NCBI GenBank assembly: GCA_963585895.1
Contig: OY757934.1
Span: forward strand, 42,309,350 to 42,373,349
DNA: 64,000 nucleotides
Source: Sepioteuthis lessoniana
Taxonomy: Eukaryota; Mollusca; Cephalopoda; Myopsida; Loliginidae
Reading direction: 5' to 3'
In this document: positions 31,214-43,412 of the stretch, in pieces
How positions within the stretch are numbered: position 1 is the first letter of the stretch
Layout: the number at the start of each line of letters is the position of its first letter
Translations under genes and position numbers: made by a program
Notes under the pieces: generated by a model
Told to the model about the DNA's origin: nothing
Database searches by the model: none
The model's input: only the letters and a program-made list of their open reading frames with translations

Positions 31214-31570
31214 AAAGCTATGTACCAAAAATATCGTGACTGAAGCTGTATTTACTATGACATGAACAATTAATGAAAGACTCATTTTCTTCAAAATACG
31301 AGATGTATTTATTAAATAAAATCAAGGACATATTACTTTATCTCTTTGCCATTAAACACATATATTCCAGCGAGCTTTGCCTGGCCGAAGCACCTTTGAA
31401 TTTCCTTTTTTTTTATATGATTTAAAGTTGCGCCGTTGTATTTTTTATATTCTCCACGTTCACAAATATTACTTTAGAATAATTTTCAGTTTTCCACGTT
31501 GCGTGGAATTAAGTCATGTGTATACAGAGGGTTGTTGCACTTACACGAAACTGTGTTTAGTCAGAAACTA
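31214..31570. other. No feature recognised
   Basis: AT-rich unique sequence. Confidence 0.5.
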
Positions 31571-31727
31571 GTGATCAAAAAGTATCGAGATTGGCTCTAT
31601 AGTTTCCAAATTTGCCAATACTTTTTTTTGTGTCATGGGAAGTCAGTGCAACTCATGTTATAATGTTTCTTGGTTGTTCTTAGATCTTCGTTCATTGAAT
31701 CTCGATATTTTTTGATCTCACCTCGTA
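31571..31727. mobile_element. mariner-type MITE
   Basis: GTGATCAAAAAGTATCGAGA at the left mirrors TCTCGATATTTTTTGATCTC then ACCTCGTA at the right. Read inward from the right, TACGAGGTGAGATCAAAAA resembles mariner ends. 157 bases, no transposase, left tip eroded. Confidence 0.5.
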
Positions 31728-32055
31728 CTGTAATTAGAATAAACAGTGAAATGATACACTGAATCATCAAGATTTGAAGTTTAAGTCATAATACTTCCCG
31801 CCCACTTTCATGGGACATCTTGCGTGAAATTAATTCATTAAGCAACTCAGCACTAACCCTTAAACCACAGAGAGGCCACTTCTAAATCCACGTTATTGAG
31901 GCGCAAAGTTTTTTGAAACATAACAAAATGATCCAAATGAAATCAATTGATGAGTTGTTTATAAATTTGCTTTGATGTGCGTATATCTTTTCACTACATT
32001 GTCATTTGATAAATTATGGTAATATTGCTTTGAACTTGTCGTAAATACTGAATGG
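31728..32055. other. No feature recognised
   Basis: AT-rich unique sequence. Confidence 0.5.
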
Positions 32056-32190
32056 GAGGAGGCACCGTGGCGTAGTGGCCAATGTGCAGGACTGTGACAT
32101 CGTAGTGAGCGAGTTCGAATTCAAGTCGTGCTATTACGTTCATTTTCGAACAAATAACACTAGGAAAGGTATGAACCTACTTAGCCAAAA
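32056..32190 (+). mobile_element. SINE family B head
   Basis: GGCACCGTGGCGTAGTGGCC (A box), GCGAGTTCGAATTCAAGTCG (B box), ACTAGGAAAGGTATGAACC. It is truncated before the central domain. Confidence 0.75.
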
Positions 32191-32465
32191 TGGATTCATT
32201 AAAACAAAGACTCGAAGACTGCTTTTGAAATAGCAAAGAAAGATTAACTACTATGACTAGTAACAGTACTAACGGCATAAAGATCAACAGAACAACAAAA
32301 ACCAGGAAACACAACTGGGAAGGAAAACAACTGTATGGATATTTCAAGCGACAAACTGGCGAAATCTTAAAAGTAAAGATATAGGCATAGCTGCAGAAGT
32401 GAAACTTTAAAAGGGAAACTGAATCTCTGTTAAAAGCAGCATAAAACAACACCATAAAGACCAAT
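32191..32465 (+). mobile_element. RLE-type LINE fragment
   Basis: Broken frames read NKNQETQLGRKTTVWIFQAT and KGKLNLC, equivalent to the segment between the RT and the CCHC knuckle (compare KTWTWLRKGNLKRETESLL-type sequence in other copies). Confidence 0.5.
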
Positions 32466-34095
32466 TATGTTTGGTTGGTTGGTTGGTAGTTTGTTTGGGT
32501 CTTATGACATAGTTTGGTTTGGTTTTATGGCATATCAACTTTTGTAGGTTATTTAATGCCAAATCCATGTAAAAAATCATTTCTATTTCAGACAATTCAG
32601 TTTACCATGAGTGCACAGTTTAATTGTCAAAAATATTTCTATTTGAAACAATTCATTTTATTCAAGCAAGTATATATAATAATTCAGTTTAGTGTAAGTA
32701 CAGTTTCAATGTCAAAAACAATTCAATTTCAAATAATTCAGTTTAGCATAAGCATGCAGTTTAAATGTAAGTACGGTTTAATTGTCAAAAACATTTCTAT
32801 TTTAAGCTATTTAGTTTAATCAAACAATTCAGTTTAGCGTAAGTATGCCGTTAGTTCTATCATAGATAGGGCCCTATCAGGTGCTACCATGCCGGGCCAG
32901 AGTGGACCTTGGAGCAATGGCAATGAAGGGGTACTTCGTATTCCCCAAGGCCCCAGCATTACTGGGGCCTCACCATCAGACTATTTAGTGTCATATCAGG
33001 ACACTCATTGGGGGGATCATACCCCTCTACTAAGGTGCAGTCAGTGTATTCTATAGCCCCAATCGACTGGGCAAGGTCTTATGGCATATCAATCTTTGTA
33101 AGTTATTTAACGCGAAATCCATTTTTATGCTGATAGTTAGTTCTATTTCAAACCATTCCGTTTACCACGAGTACACAGTTTTATGGTCAATAAGAACAGT
33201 TTATGAAAATAGTTCTATTTCAAACAATTCAGTTTAGGATAAGTACGCAGTTTAAATGTAGGTACAGTTTAATCATGAAAAACATTTCCATTTCAAGCTA
33301 TTCAGTTTAGTCAAGCAGTTCTAATTCAGTTTAGTATAAGTAAAGTTTTTGTTTACACTCAGTTAAACGTCAAAACAGTACTATATTAAACAAATCAGTT
33401 TAGTGTAAGTACAGTTTCAATGGCAAAAACAGTTCCATTTCAAACAATTTAGTTTAGCATAAGCACGCAGTTTAAATGTAAGTACGGTTTAATTGTCAAA
33501 AACATTTCTATTTCAGGCTATTCAGTTTAGTGAAACAACTCATTTTAGCATAGGTATGCCCCAAAGCCCTAGCATCACAGGAACCTCACCATCAGATTGT
33601 TTAGTGTCATAAACAGGACACTCATGGGGGGGGCGGTCTTACCCATCTGCAGAGGTGCAGTCGGTATTTTCTACAGCCCCAGCCGACTGGGCAATGCACA
33701 GAGTTAAACGTCAAAACATTTTTATTTCAAATAATTCAGTTTAGCATAAGTACACTGTTAAGACGTCAAAATAGTTCTATTTCGAGCAATTCAGTTTAGC
33801 ATAAGTACGCTGTTTAAATGTCAAAACAGTTCTATTTTAAATAATTCTGTTTTGTATAAATACGCTGTTTAAATGCACAACATCAGAATAGTGAAGGAAG
33901 CCCAGTTTAGTTTTGTTTAACCCATAGATAGGACCCTTATCAGGTGCTACCACTCCGGGCAGAGTGGACCTGGGAGCGATGGCAATAAAGGGGAACTCCG
34001 CATTCCCCAAAGCTCCAGCATTACTGGAACCTCACCATCAGATTGTTTAGTATCATATCCAGGACATTCTACAGCTCCTGCCGACTCGGTAACAA
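32466..34095 (-). mobile_element. Three family A elements in tandem
   Basis: Three reversed copies follow one another: 32466-33070 and 33071-33694 both run from a tail (GGCATATCAACTTTTGTAGG, GGCATATCAATCTTTGTAAG) to a head (CCCCAATCGACTGGGC, CCCCAGCCGACTGGGC), and 33695-34095 has no tail and ends CTGCCGACTCGG. Each has its own ~55-base unit array (AATTCAGTTTAGCATAAGTA). Confidence 0.8.
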
Positions 34096-34099
34096 ATAA

Positions 34100-34455
34100 A
34101 ACTGGATTTTTTTTCAACCTATAACTGTGTCACAACTACTGGATGCACCATATGGACTTTAACGAAATGTAGGGGAAAAAAACTCGATGGGAACCACACA
34201 ATAATGCTACATGCTGTCTTCAACAGATCCTTGAGGCAACACCCTACAAAACCGCAGCTGTACGGCCACTTACCTCCCATCTCAAAAACCATCGTAGTAA
34301 GATAAACAAGACAATTTGAGTACTGCTAGCGAAATAAGCGACGTTTTCTTATTGAATTCTCAATATGGACACGCCAGGGTTGGCCGACTAGCAAAAACTT
34401 ACAACAGTTCTGTGCGGGGATGTGATACAGTCTAGAAGATCTGCCGGATAGACGA
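34100..34455 (+). mobile_element. Endonuclease/RT-type LINE, 3' part
   Basis: Frames with stops read GNHTIMLHAVFNRSLRQHPT, KPQLYGHLPPISKTIVVR and the equivalent of TRQGWPTSKNLQQFCAG. It is followed by (GA)n at 34465-34512. Confidence 0.7.
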
Positions 34456-34464
34456 TGAGGATAG

Positions 34465-34466
34465 AT

Positions 34467-34516
<50 letters not shown>

Positions 34517-34554
34517 TAAACACTGTACTATCAGAATGATTTGAACAAACACAC

Positions 34555-34592
<38 letters not shown>

Positions 34593-34617
34593 ATAAAGAA
34601 AAGTAAAAGCTCTGGTT

Positions 34618-34683
<66 letters not shown>

Positions 34684-34707
34684 GAAAGAAAGAAAGAAAG
34701 AAAGAAA
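34465..34707. repeat. (GA)n, (TA)n, (GAAA)n arrays
   Basis: GA at 34465-34512, TA at 34554-34589 and 34619-34679, GAAA at 34680-34707. Confidence 0.95.
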
Positions 34708-35560
34708 AGAATTCTTTAAAACCTGAAATCTTGAAGATTTAGTAGCACTTACATCTGATTTTGCGGTGATTATTTTTGTTCAAACACAAGTTTTGTACTA
34801 AAGGGTAAGATGATTCTAGTAAAATAAAATTAAAATAAAATTGAAATAAAATTAAAATCAACGAGCAAAAAAAAAATCTTTTTTTCCCTCCCGTCTTTTT
34901 TTTTTGTCTCTTCTTTAAATAATTGCATTAACTGATTATAAAACAACTTTTAGCTTTTTTGTTTGTTTGTTTGTTTGTTTGTTTGTTTGTTTGTTTGCTT
35001 TACTTCTTTATTTTATTTTATTTTTATTTTTTATTTATTTATTTATTTATTTATTTTATTTTATTTATTTTTTTTTTTTTTATATTAGCAATTTAACGAC
35101 AACCTGAAAAACTTTACGATGTTGTGCATAAAGAAGTTAGGGATAAATTGAAAAAAAATACAGAGAACATAAAGGAAGAAATGAAAAAAAAAAACCACCT
35201 CGATACAGAAAGGAGGCAGGTTTGCTCAACGCCTGAAATGGCATAGAAGGCAAAGACTTTAAACAGATTTTCTGTAAGGTTCATTTGGAAATTCTTTCTA
35301 AGAATTAAGATTTTTTTAAAGTAAAGAAAAGAGAAAGGTGATTATGAGTGGGGTCGTGTGCTGGGGGTTAGAGAGACCGTAAATACATGAAAAAGCCAGA
35401 GACGTTTGAATAAACTAAAAAGGTAAAAGAAGGGAGATAATGATTTCATAATTATGATAGATGTGATGATTTTAAAATCCGTATAATCTGTGATTGCGTG
35501 TGTGCACAACACTTGCAATGGGAGTATCTGGTTTTAATTGATCATTGACATGCACACCTT

Positions 35561-35569
<9 letters not shown>
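34708..35569. repeat. AT-rich, simple-repeat-laden sequence
   Basis: It includes (GTTT)n at 34957-34998 and (TTTA)n at 35015-35085. No gene is seen. Confidence 0.7.
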
Positions 35570-35592
<23 letters not shown>

Positions 35593-35628
35593 CCTGTGAG
35601 TGTTTCTCTGTCTGTCTGTTTGTCTTTC

Positions 35629-35669
<41 letters not shown>

Positions 35670-36010
35670 TGTCATCCACACAATCATACTTAACACACTC
35701 ACAGCAACACAAACACTTTCACTCACACCCACACACACCCACACACAAACATTCGCTCTCTTTCGCGCACAGACCCCCCCACATACACTTACGCATACTC
35801 ACACATACACACACACACACATACACACACGCACTCACTCGTACATATACACTCACAACTACGCACACAACCATACACACACTCTCACACACATACACAC
35901 TCTCAAAGACACACACACACACACACTCTTACTCTCTCCTTCACACACAGACTCACCCCACGTACAAATACGCACATATCTGCACACACACATACGCACT
36001 TTCACTCACA
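35570..36010. repeat. (TC)n and degenerate (CA)n tract
   Basis: TC repeats then about 350 bases of imperfect CACA/CTCA. Long open frames in several phases (HTHTHT) are artefacts of composition. Confidence 0.9.
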
Positions 36011-36214
36011 TATGCACTCACAAGAATGTATTAAATATCTAGCACAGTACCCATCAAATTTGTTTCCGTGTGCAAAGTTTTAAAGTAAATAATCGTCAAG
36101 TCGAGCAGACACCTTCATCTTTACTTGAAGCTCAAAAGATAGAACTAATATGTTCCTCAACTAAAGGGAAAAAAATTCATTTAGCTCAGGTAAAAACTCC
36201 GTAAAAGATTGTAT

Positions 36215-36640
36215 CCAACCAACTCCATCTCTCTCTCACCATCCGTCCCTATGGATCATCGCTCTTGGCAGGTCCTCTAGACGGCACCCAGTGTTCGTAC
36301 AGGGTTAATGGATGTAACCCGTTGTGGGTCGGCGAACACTGGTGTGTCTATGTATAATAATCCATTGCAGAACGTCACTTACGAGTTCGTTTTTACTTTC
36401 ACAGGAGTGCACTGCATATTTTGCACGTCTTACTTGAATGTTGTTGGTGATGGGAGGTAAGTGGCTGTTTAACTACTGTTTTGTTAGGTGCTGCGTCCAG
36501 GATTTGTTCCAAACAGCACACAGAATCCTTTTGTAGTTCCCATCTAGCTTTTTCTGCAAGGGTTTCGTTAAAGTACAATTGGGGCAAACATGTAGTAAGA
36601 CTGACACAGCTGGGAAGAATTCAGTCTCAACAAACTACTC
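36215..36640 (-). mobile_element. Endonuclease/RT-type LINE, 3' part
   Basis: On minus, frames read FNETLAEKARWELQKDSVCC, APNKTVVKQPLTSHHQQH and the equivalents of VLWNGLL and DTGCRLEDLPRAMIHRDGW. Its (GAT)n end is missing. Confidence 0.7.
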
Positions 36641-36699
36641 CCTGAGAAATATTGTTTCGTAAAGGTTTAAATTATTTACAATTCAAAACACTTTATGCC

Positions 36700-37150
36700 A
36701 GAGAATTCATTTTAAAAAATGAAGTTTCGCTTCAAACTTTTAATAGAATTTGTTCCATTTTCCCTCTGTGAATGGAATCAAAGGCCTTGGTAAAGTCGAC
36801 AAATAGTATTGTCGCCGGTAGTTTTTTTGCCCGAACGCCTTCAAGGATTCTACGGATTGTCAATATTTGTGAGTTTGTGGATCTATTTCTTCGGAAGCCA
36901 TTTTGGTTTATCCTAAGAATGTTGTCAATTTTGGGTTCTATGCGGTTTCGTAGTAGGGCATTGTATATTTTGGCCGCTATGGATGTAAGTGTTATACCTC
37001 GGTAGTTCTTGGCTAATCCGAGGTCACTCTTTTTAGGGAAAGGGAGGATGCATCCCTTCATCTATCTGTCTATCGGATTTTGATTATTAACTGCGTTACA
37101 GTGTCGGAGCAGTATGTCGTCGAATTGTCTGGTCTTCCATACTTCTGAGG
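36700..37150 (-). mobile_element. Endonuclease/RT-type LINE, RT N-terminal motifs
   Basis: The frame reads KGCILPFPKKSDLGLAKNYR, GITLTSIAAKIYNALLRNRI, NQNGFRRNRSTNSQILTIRR, TILFVDFTKAFDSIHRGKME: RT motifs 0 to 3, with the first catalytic Asp in FVDFTKAFD. This is the same family as 27736 and 44515. Between it and 36640 the palm and YADD region is missing, so the two pieces are either one internally deleted copy or two copies. Confidence 0.85.
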
Positions 37151-37287
37151 GAATGCACCGAAAAGATATTTTGTGTGAGAGTATTAGAGTGATATACATG
37201 CAAATATAGATGTTCATATGACACATGCACACACTATATATATATGTGCATGTGTATGTGTGAGTGAGTACCCAGAACGCAAGTTAT

Positions 37288-37337
<50 letters not shown>

Positions 37338-38159
37338 CGAAGGCGAGTCACACTATATGTTTAATCGTAGTACGATCTAGCGATATAGACAAACAGACAG
37401 AAAGACAAAGAGAGAGAAGAGAGGAAGAAAGAAAGAGTAAAAGTTTGAGAGGGAAGAGATAAATAGGAGCCTTCTTTTGTATGCTTATGAGCATGCATTT
37501 ATTTTTGTTTTCAAATAATTATTCCTTGTAAAATCGTGCTGATTACAATGTTCTGATGGTCGGAATGCGTTTATCTCTGCGCATGCGCAAATTATTCCTG
37601 TCCAAGTGGCTGAAATGATTGCGATGCTCAACTTCGTATTTACTTTTTGTGATTTTTTTTCACATCCACTAATGAAATTTTTTTTAAAAAGTTAATATCG
37701 GCAAATTTATCCCCACACTGAATCTATGTCAAGTGAGAGAAAACTGAAAAAAAAAAGGCGGAAAAAGTTGCATTTTCACCTTTTTTGTAAATTTCTACGA
37801 TGGATCTTTAAAAACGAGTGATAATTAATCACTAACTTAAGTATTTCATTAGATTTAAAAACAGAAGAAAAAAAATGACCCACGCATGTTATAATTTCTC
37901 TAAAATAACTTTTTCCCAGTTTGCCGCAAAATGCTGGTGATTCTGAATATACCAGCCATCCCATTCCGATGCATTAGTCATATAGGACGGACCCAGACCA
38001 TAGATTCTCCAGCCATTGAACTTAAAATATCAGTCCTGGATTTTACAACGATAACCAAGTTTTATCTTCAAAGGAATTCAAGACTGACACGCAAGTAAGC
38101 AATTAAAAAATGCAACGCTAAAGACATTTATGTACACATCCAAATGAATAAATAAAAGA
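37151..38159. other. No gene; (TC)n run and AT-rich sequence
   Basis: (CT)n at 37291-37334. The rest is unique with A/T runs. Confidence 0.55.
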
Positions 38160-38387
38160 ATAATAATCATGAATCTCTTCTAATAGCAGAATAGAACAAT
38201 GTCATAAGTAAAAACTATGTTAAAGCTAAAATAGATTAGACGCAACAAAATAGTAAATGTAGGTTATATGATAATAGAGACAAAACGATCAATAATATAA
38301 TAAGCGAATGCAACAAATTAGCACAGAAAGAGTCTAAGACTAGGCACCACTGAGTGGGTAAGGTGATCCACTGGGAATTATGCAAGT
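38160..38387 (+). mobile_element. RLE-type LINE fragment with CCHC region
   Basis: Broken frames read NESLLIAE, CRLYDNRDKTINNIISECNK (the first Cys of the knuckle is kept, the second replaced) and WVGKVIHWELCKL, which match the CCHC-to-linker part of the family. Confidence 0.6.
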
Positions 38388-38950
38388 TGGTTGATGGGGT
38401 TTTATGGCATATCAACTTTTGTAGGTTATTTAACGCCAAATCCACTTTTATGCAAACAGTCAGTTCTATTTCAAGGAATTCAGTTTAGCATGAGTAAAAA
38501 ATTTAATTATCAAAAACATTTCTATTTCAAGCTATTCAGTTTTGAATAAACTGAACAGTTCTAATTCAGCTAATTCAGTTTACTGTAAGTACAGATTTTG
38601 TTTATACTCAGTTAAATGTTAAAACAGTTCTATATATAACAATTCAGTTTAGTGTAAGTAGATTTTTAATGTCAAAAACAATTTAATTTCATACAATTTA
38701 GTTTAGCATAAGCATGCTATTTAAATGTAAGTACAGTTTAATTGTCAAAAACATTTCTATTTAAAGCTATTCAGTTTAGACGAACAGTTCTAATTCAATC
38801 AATTCAGTTTTAGCATAAGTATGCAGTTAGTTCTATTTAACCCATAGATAGGGCCCTATCAGATGCTACCATTCCGGGCCACAGTGGACCTGAGAGCAAT
38901 GGCAATGAAGGGATGCTCTGCATTCCCCAAAGCTCCAGCATCACTGGAGC
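38388..38950 (-). mobile_element. Family A, head lost
   Basis: Reversed tail (GGCATATCAACTTTTGTAGG), long unit array, AACCCATAGATAGGGCCC, then CAGCATCACTGGAGCC, where SINE D begins. Confidence 0.8.
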
Positions 38951-39172
38951 CTTTTAAGCGAGGTTTAACAGGTTTGAATTCAGAGTTTTTCTTCTCCTAG
39001 ACTAGTTGCCTAACCAAGGCTACCCTACTATTTACTCATAGCTGGAGGGAGAATAATTGGATTCATACCTTTCCCAATGGCATTAGTGCGACGTAAAATG
39101 CAATCAGTCTCGTCCAGGATTTGAACTCGTGCTGCTGTATCCATTTCTTATGACGATAACCATTACGCCACG
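38951..39172 (-). mobile_element. SINE family D, 3'-truncated
   Basis: Reversed D sequence: TTAAGCGAGGTTTAACAGG, TAGACTAGTTGCCTAACC, GGATTTGAACTCGTGCTGC (B box) and AACCATTACGCCACGCGC (A box). The last ~40 bases of the tail are absent. Confidence 0.75.
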
Positions 39173-39880
39173 CGCACCATCCATCCCTATCATCCATCGT
39201 TCCTGGCAGGTCCTTTAGACGGCATCCAGTGTCTGCAAGTCTTTGCTGGTCTACCAACACGAGCAGGTCCATGTGTTGGAATCCGTAAAACATTTATAAG
39301 TTCTTCTCTTACTTCTCTAGAAGCGCTCTAAATGTCTTCATTGTTTTACTTGACATGTCTCTGAGACGAGAGGCAAGTGGCCGTTTTGTGAGGTGTTGCC
39401 TCCAGGATTTGTTGAAAACAGCGCCTAGCGTCTTTGTGTAGTTCCCATCTAGCTTTTTCTCTATGCGTCTTATTTTATCGGATAGATCAGACTTCCATAT
39501 GATCGATAACCTGTCAATAGTATTTTACACCTTCGTTAGACATCACTTCCAGTAGATGAGATATTACTGCCGAGATATGTGAACTGGTCTACAAATTTTA
39601 GTTAAAATGGCTCCTTTTTACTTAAAACACATTTTGCGTTTACATTGAGGCCAATGCCTCCAGTTGCTTGCTCTAGGCTATGCAGTAGAGCTAAGGGTTA
39701 GTGTATTTGCAAGAAGCACTAGATCATCTGCGTAGTCTGCGTCTATCATAGTTTCCGTAGGATATCGTCAGTTTATCGCCCTGTTTTCACACCTCCATAT
39801 CGACGTTTAACTCCCAACTTGTTCATCATATTCTTTATCATGAGCCGTATCCTAGCAGAGTACCCGTTAAAATGTACTTC
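39173..39880 (-). mobile_element. Endonuclease/RT-type LINE, RT to C-terminus, decayed
   Basis: On minus the YADD-region equivalent (DADYADDLVLLANTLTLSS-like, frameshifted), YLGSNISSTGSDV, KLDGNYTKTLGAVFNKSWRQ and CRLKDLPGTMDDRDGWCA are visible. Several frameshifts and stops. Confidence 0.7.
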
Positions 39881-39884
39881 TGGT

Positions 39885-40112
39885 TTTGTTTTGTTTATGG
39901 TATATCAACTTTCTTGGGTTATTTAATGCCATCCTTCTAGAAGAGCAGTAGTAGTACTATCTAACACATAGATGAGAGAGTTCATACCTTTCCCAAGGGT
40001 ATTTGTCCGAAAGTGAACGTAATAGCTCCACTGGAATTCGAACTCGCTTACTACGATTCTGCAGTCCAACGCTTAAACCATTACACCATGAGAACTCTTC
40101 CCTCGGTACTTT
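39885..40112 (-). mobile_element. SINE family B, full length
   Basis: Reversed tail (GTATATCAACTTTCTTGGG), ACCTTTCCCAAGGGTATTTG, CTGGAATTCGAACTCGCTTA (B box), AACCATTACACCATGAGAAC (A box). Confidence 0.8.
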
Positions 40113-40257
40113 CCCTGGAATCTGAGCAAATTCGTACTCTGATAAGGATAAAATTAAGATTAAAGTGTAACTCTCTGACAATCTAGTCAAGGAAAGCGAT
40201 CTTGAATTAAATTTGCTTTCGTGTGGAGTCGAATAAATACTAGGATTAGATTTGATA

Positions 40258-40500
40258 GATTGCTTAACTGATTTTAACTGCATATCAACCCGTTGAGGAT
40301 TATCCTATGCCTTACATTGTACATTTATGTTCACACTTTTGTGTTGTTTCTTAAGAGTTTCTTCCACACAGTTGTTTGTGTTCCCTGTTAAGATTCTATC
40401 TATGAGTCAAATAAACCTGTTTGAAAATTATTCGTATTCGATAGGAATACTGATTGCATAAAACTGTAATTCATTTGTATTTAGAATAGTTGCTTAAAGC
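40258..40500. mobile_element. Family A2 fragments, inverted pair
   Basis: A reversed tail (TAACTGCATATCAACCCGTT, GAGGATTATCCTATGCC) is followed by a plus-oriented middle (CTATCTATGAGTCAAATAAA, TCGTATTCGATAGGAATAC). Confidence 0.5.
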
Positions 40501-40509
40501 TATAGTTTA

Positions 40510-41120
40510 CTTGCCCAGTCGACTGGAGTTATAGAATACACCTACTGCGTCTCTGCAGAGGGGTAAGACCCCTGCAACGAGCGCCCTGAATATGACATCA
40601 AACAATCCAGTAATGCTGGAGTTTCGGGGAATGTGAAGTACCCATTCATTGCTATTGCTCCCAGGTCCACTCTGACCCGGAGTGATAGCACCTGATAAGG
40701 TCCTATCTATGAATCAAACAGAACTAAACTGTGTATTTATGCTAAACTGAATTGCTTGAAATAGAACTTTTTGATATGTAAACTACGCACTTATGCTAAA
40801 TCGAATTATTTGAAACAGAACTGTTTTTATATGCTAAACTGAATTGTTTGAAATAGAACTGATTTTGACCCTGAAACTGTTCTTACGCTAAACTGAATTG
40901 TTCGAAATTGAACTGTTTTTACATTTAACTGCGTGTAAACAAAAATGATACTTCTACGAAACTGCATTGTTTGAATTAGAACTGCTTGACTAAACTGAAT
41001 AGCTTGAAATAGAAATGTTTTTAGATATAAATTGTGGTAAACTGAATTGTTTGAAATAGAACTGTTTATGGAAATAAAAATGGTTGATATGCCATAAAAC
41101 CCAAACATACCAACTAACCA
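40510..41120 (+). mobile_element. Family A, full length
   Basis: GCCCAGTCGACTGGAGTTAT, CCCGGAGTGATAGCACCTG, TATCTATGAATCAAACAG, five to six array units, then GGTTGATATGCCATAAAACC and a degenerate (CCAA)n. Confidence 0.85.
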
Positions 41121-41820
41121 TAATTTACTAAAGATTATAATTATCTAAATGAAACTGTATTATATTATTTGCTTGAAATCATAGAACTTTGTATAAATTA
41201 TTTCTGTTAGATTGGAATATTTGATATCATATAACCGTGCCAAAAAAAAAAAAAAAAAAGAACCAATTACACAAAAAATGTAAAATAAATTTTACAATGA
41301 ACGCAATTCCCTGAAATCTAAGCCATGATTCAACTATTCAAAAATTCTTCCCTAAGCGAAAATAACACCCTGAAATTCTACAAGAAAATGTGTTGGATGT
41401 AGGCCAATGGTTAACGTACTGGTTTTGCAAAGTGATAATTGTTCGTTTGTTTGGAACTTACACTAAAGTTTTTTAGTGTGAGAAACAAATCCAAATACTT
41501 CTGGGGATGTAAAAGATTAGATGAAGTCAAAGACTTTGTGCAAAGGAATTGTGGGAAATATTGGAAGATATTTCAGACCGATTGGTTCTTTTTCCTTTTT
41601 CATTCTCGCACCAAAGCTATCTGAAAATGCAGGAAGCAAGTGCATTCGTCTTCAAAAGAGTTTTGATTCTTTTTTTAGTTAATAAGAGTTCTTAAGTCGA
41701 GGATTACGTTCAAACATTTTGTCAATTAGCCGCGACCATGATGTACTTAAGCAAATAGGTCGGCCATATTTTATGGGTTCGACGCGGGAAATTGGGTTGG
41801 ATAAAGGAGGAAATGTCATA
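41121..41820. other. Mostly unique; A2 scraps
   Basis: TGGAATATTTGATATCATAT with CAATGAACGCAATTCCCTGA (41215-41325) are A2 parts. 41395-41430 is a family B head scrap (AGGCCAATGGTTAACGTACT). No gene. Confidence 0.5.
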
Positions 41821-41983
41821 TACTGATATTTATCTTTTGTTTTTCTTTTGTTTTTTCTTTTTTGTATTGTTTTTTTCTTTCTTTTATTTTCATTCTGCTT
41901 TTCTTCTTTTAATTTCACCATTCTTTTCTTTATTTCTTTTCACTTTTCTTCTTACACTTTGTATTATTTCTTTTTTATCAATT

Positions 41984-42023
<40 letters not shown>

Positions 42024-42350
42024 TTCCTACATGCCCTTTTTTCTCTTTTTCTTTTTTTTTCGGTGTCTCTTATCCCTCTTTTCTTTCTTTCTTTCTTTCT
42101 TTCTTTGTCTTTCTTTCTACTTGTCATTTCTTTGTTTTTCTTTGGTGTCACATGTCCCTATTTTGTTTGTTTGTTTGTTTGTTTGTTTGTTTGTTTGTTT
42201 TTCTTTCTTTCTTTCTTTCTTTCTTTCTTTTCTCCTTCTCCTTTTTTCTCTTTTTTCTTTTTTTCTTCAGTGTATCTTGACCCTCTTCTTTCTTTCTTTC
42301 TTTCTTTCTTTCTCATCATTTTTCTTTCTTCGCAATAATTTTCCTTTTTT

Positions 42351-42381
<31 letters not shown>

Positions 42382-42505
42382 GATCATTTTTCTTTCTTTC
42401 TTTCTGATCTTGTTTCTTTCCTTGCAATCATCTTTCTTTCTTTCTTTCTTTCTTTCTGATCATTTTTCTTTCTTTCTTTCTGATCTTGTTTCTTTCCTTG
42501 CAATC

Positions 42506-42565
<60 letters not shown>

Positions 42566-42760
42566 ATTGAATTTCTTATTCTCCTTTAATCTTCTGTCGT
42601 TTTATTTTCCTTCCTTTTTTCATTTTTTCTCGTATTCTTGTCATCATAATTTTATCCCTCCCTCTCTCAAGTGCATTTCTTCTTCTTTTTTCATTCTCAT
42701 CAATATTTCATATCTTCCATTTTTCACTAATCTATCTATTTATCTATCTATCTATTCATG
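41821..42760. repeat. (CTTT)n tract with related pyrimidine repeats
   Basis: Long CTTT arrays (41980-42022, 42350-42385, 42508-42565 and others), with (GTTT)n at 42165-42198. A block with CTGATCTTGTTTCTTTCCTT is repeated in tandem near 42400-42510. Open frames in all phases (FLSFFLSFF) are artefacts. Confidence 0.95.
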
Positions 42761-43391
42761 AGAGGTAAATTTTCCCTGAAGTGTTTGCAATAGGAAGCAC
42801 TGTTTGTAGTTGCACCTTTTCCAGGAAATCAGTAGAGATAAATTATTTCATGCCCTTGGAGATTATCAAGAGGACCTTTTTTATTAGCTGCGGCGCCTGG
42901 TACGTTTTGTTTACCGGAGAATCAGTGTGTTACCACTTCACAGACTCGTAGTGGCAAAGCCGTGTTCAGCCTATTTACAATGATTTTTTTACTAAAACAT
43001 GCTTTTTCGTACACATCACTCATTCTTTGGTAGATTCCACATGATTTGCACTTCTCAGCTGCCAGACATAATTACAGACCTCTGTTCTAGCCTGGAGTTC
43101 TCTGCTTGATTTGCTGCCATTCTGAATAGCCTAAAAACAGATATTTTTGCGAAATTAGAATAATTTTTACAGTAAACCAATTCCAAAGAATGCAAACTTT
43201 ACATTTATGGAAAACAATTTTGAAAAAAAAAGAGGATTTTGCTCTCTCTGTCTCTCTCCACAACCAACTGGGCAAGAAGCTGTTGCCATGAAATACAACC
43301 AACCAACCAACCAACCAACCCCTCTCTCGCTCTTGTTTCAATAGTCTCTTGTTCTCTCTTTCAGACACACTCTCACTCACTCTCTCACTCA
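42761..43391. other. No feature recognised
   Basis: Unique sequence. A CAACCAACCAAC run at 43298-43320 resembles a SINE tail without the rest. Confidence 0.5.
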
Positions 43392-43412
43392 CTATATATA
43401 TATATATATATA
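43392..43412. repeat. (TA)n run
   Basis: A short run abutting SINE F, as at 19026. Confidence 0.9.

Noticed and set aside
41792-42761. Open frames rich in Phe/Leu/Ser over the CTTT tract
   Set aside because: Pure pyrimidine simple repeat. All phases are open because stop codons are rare in it.
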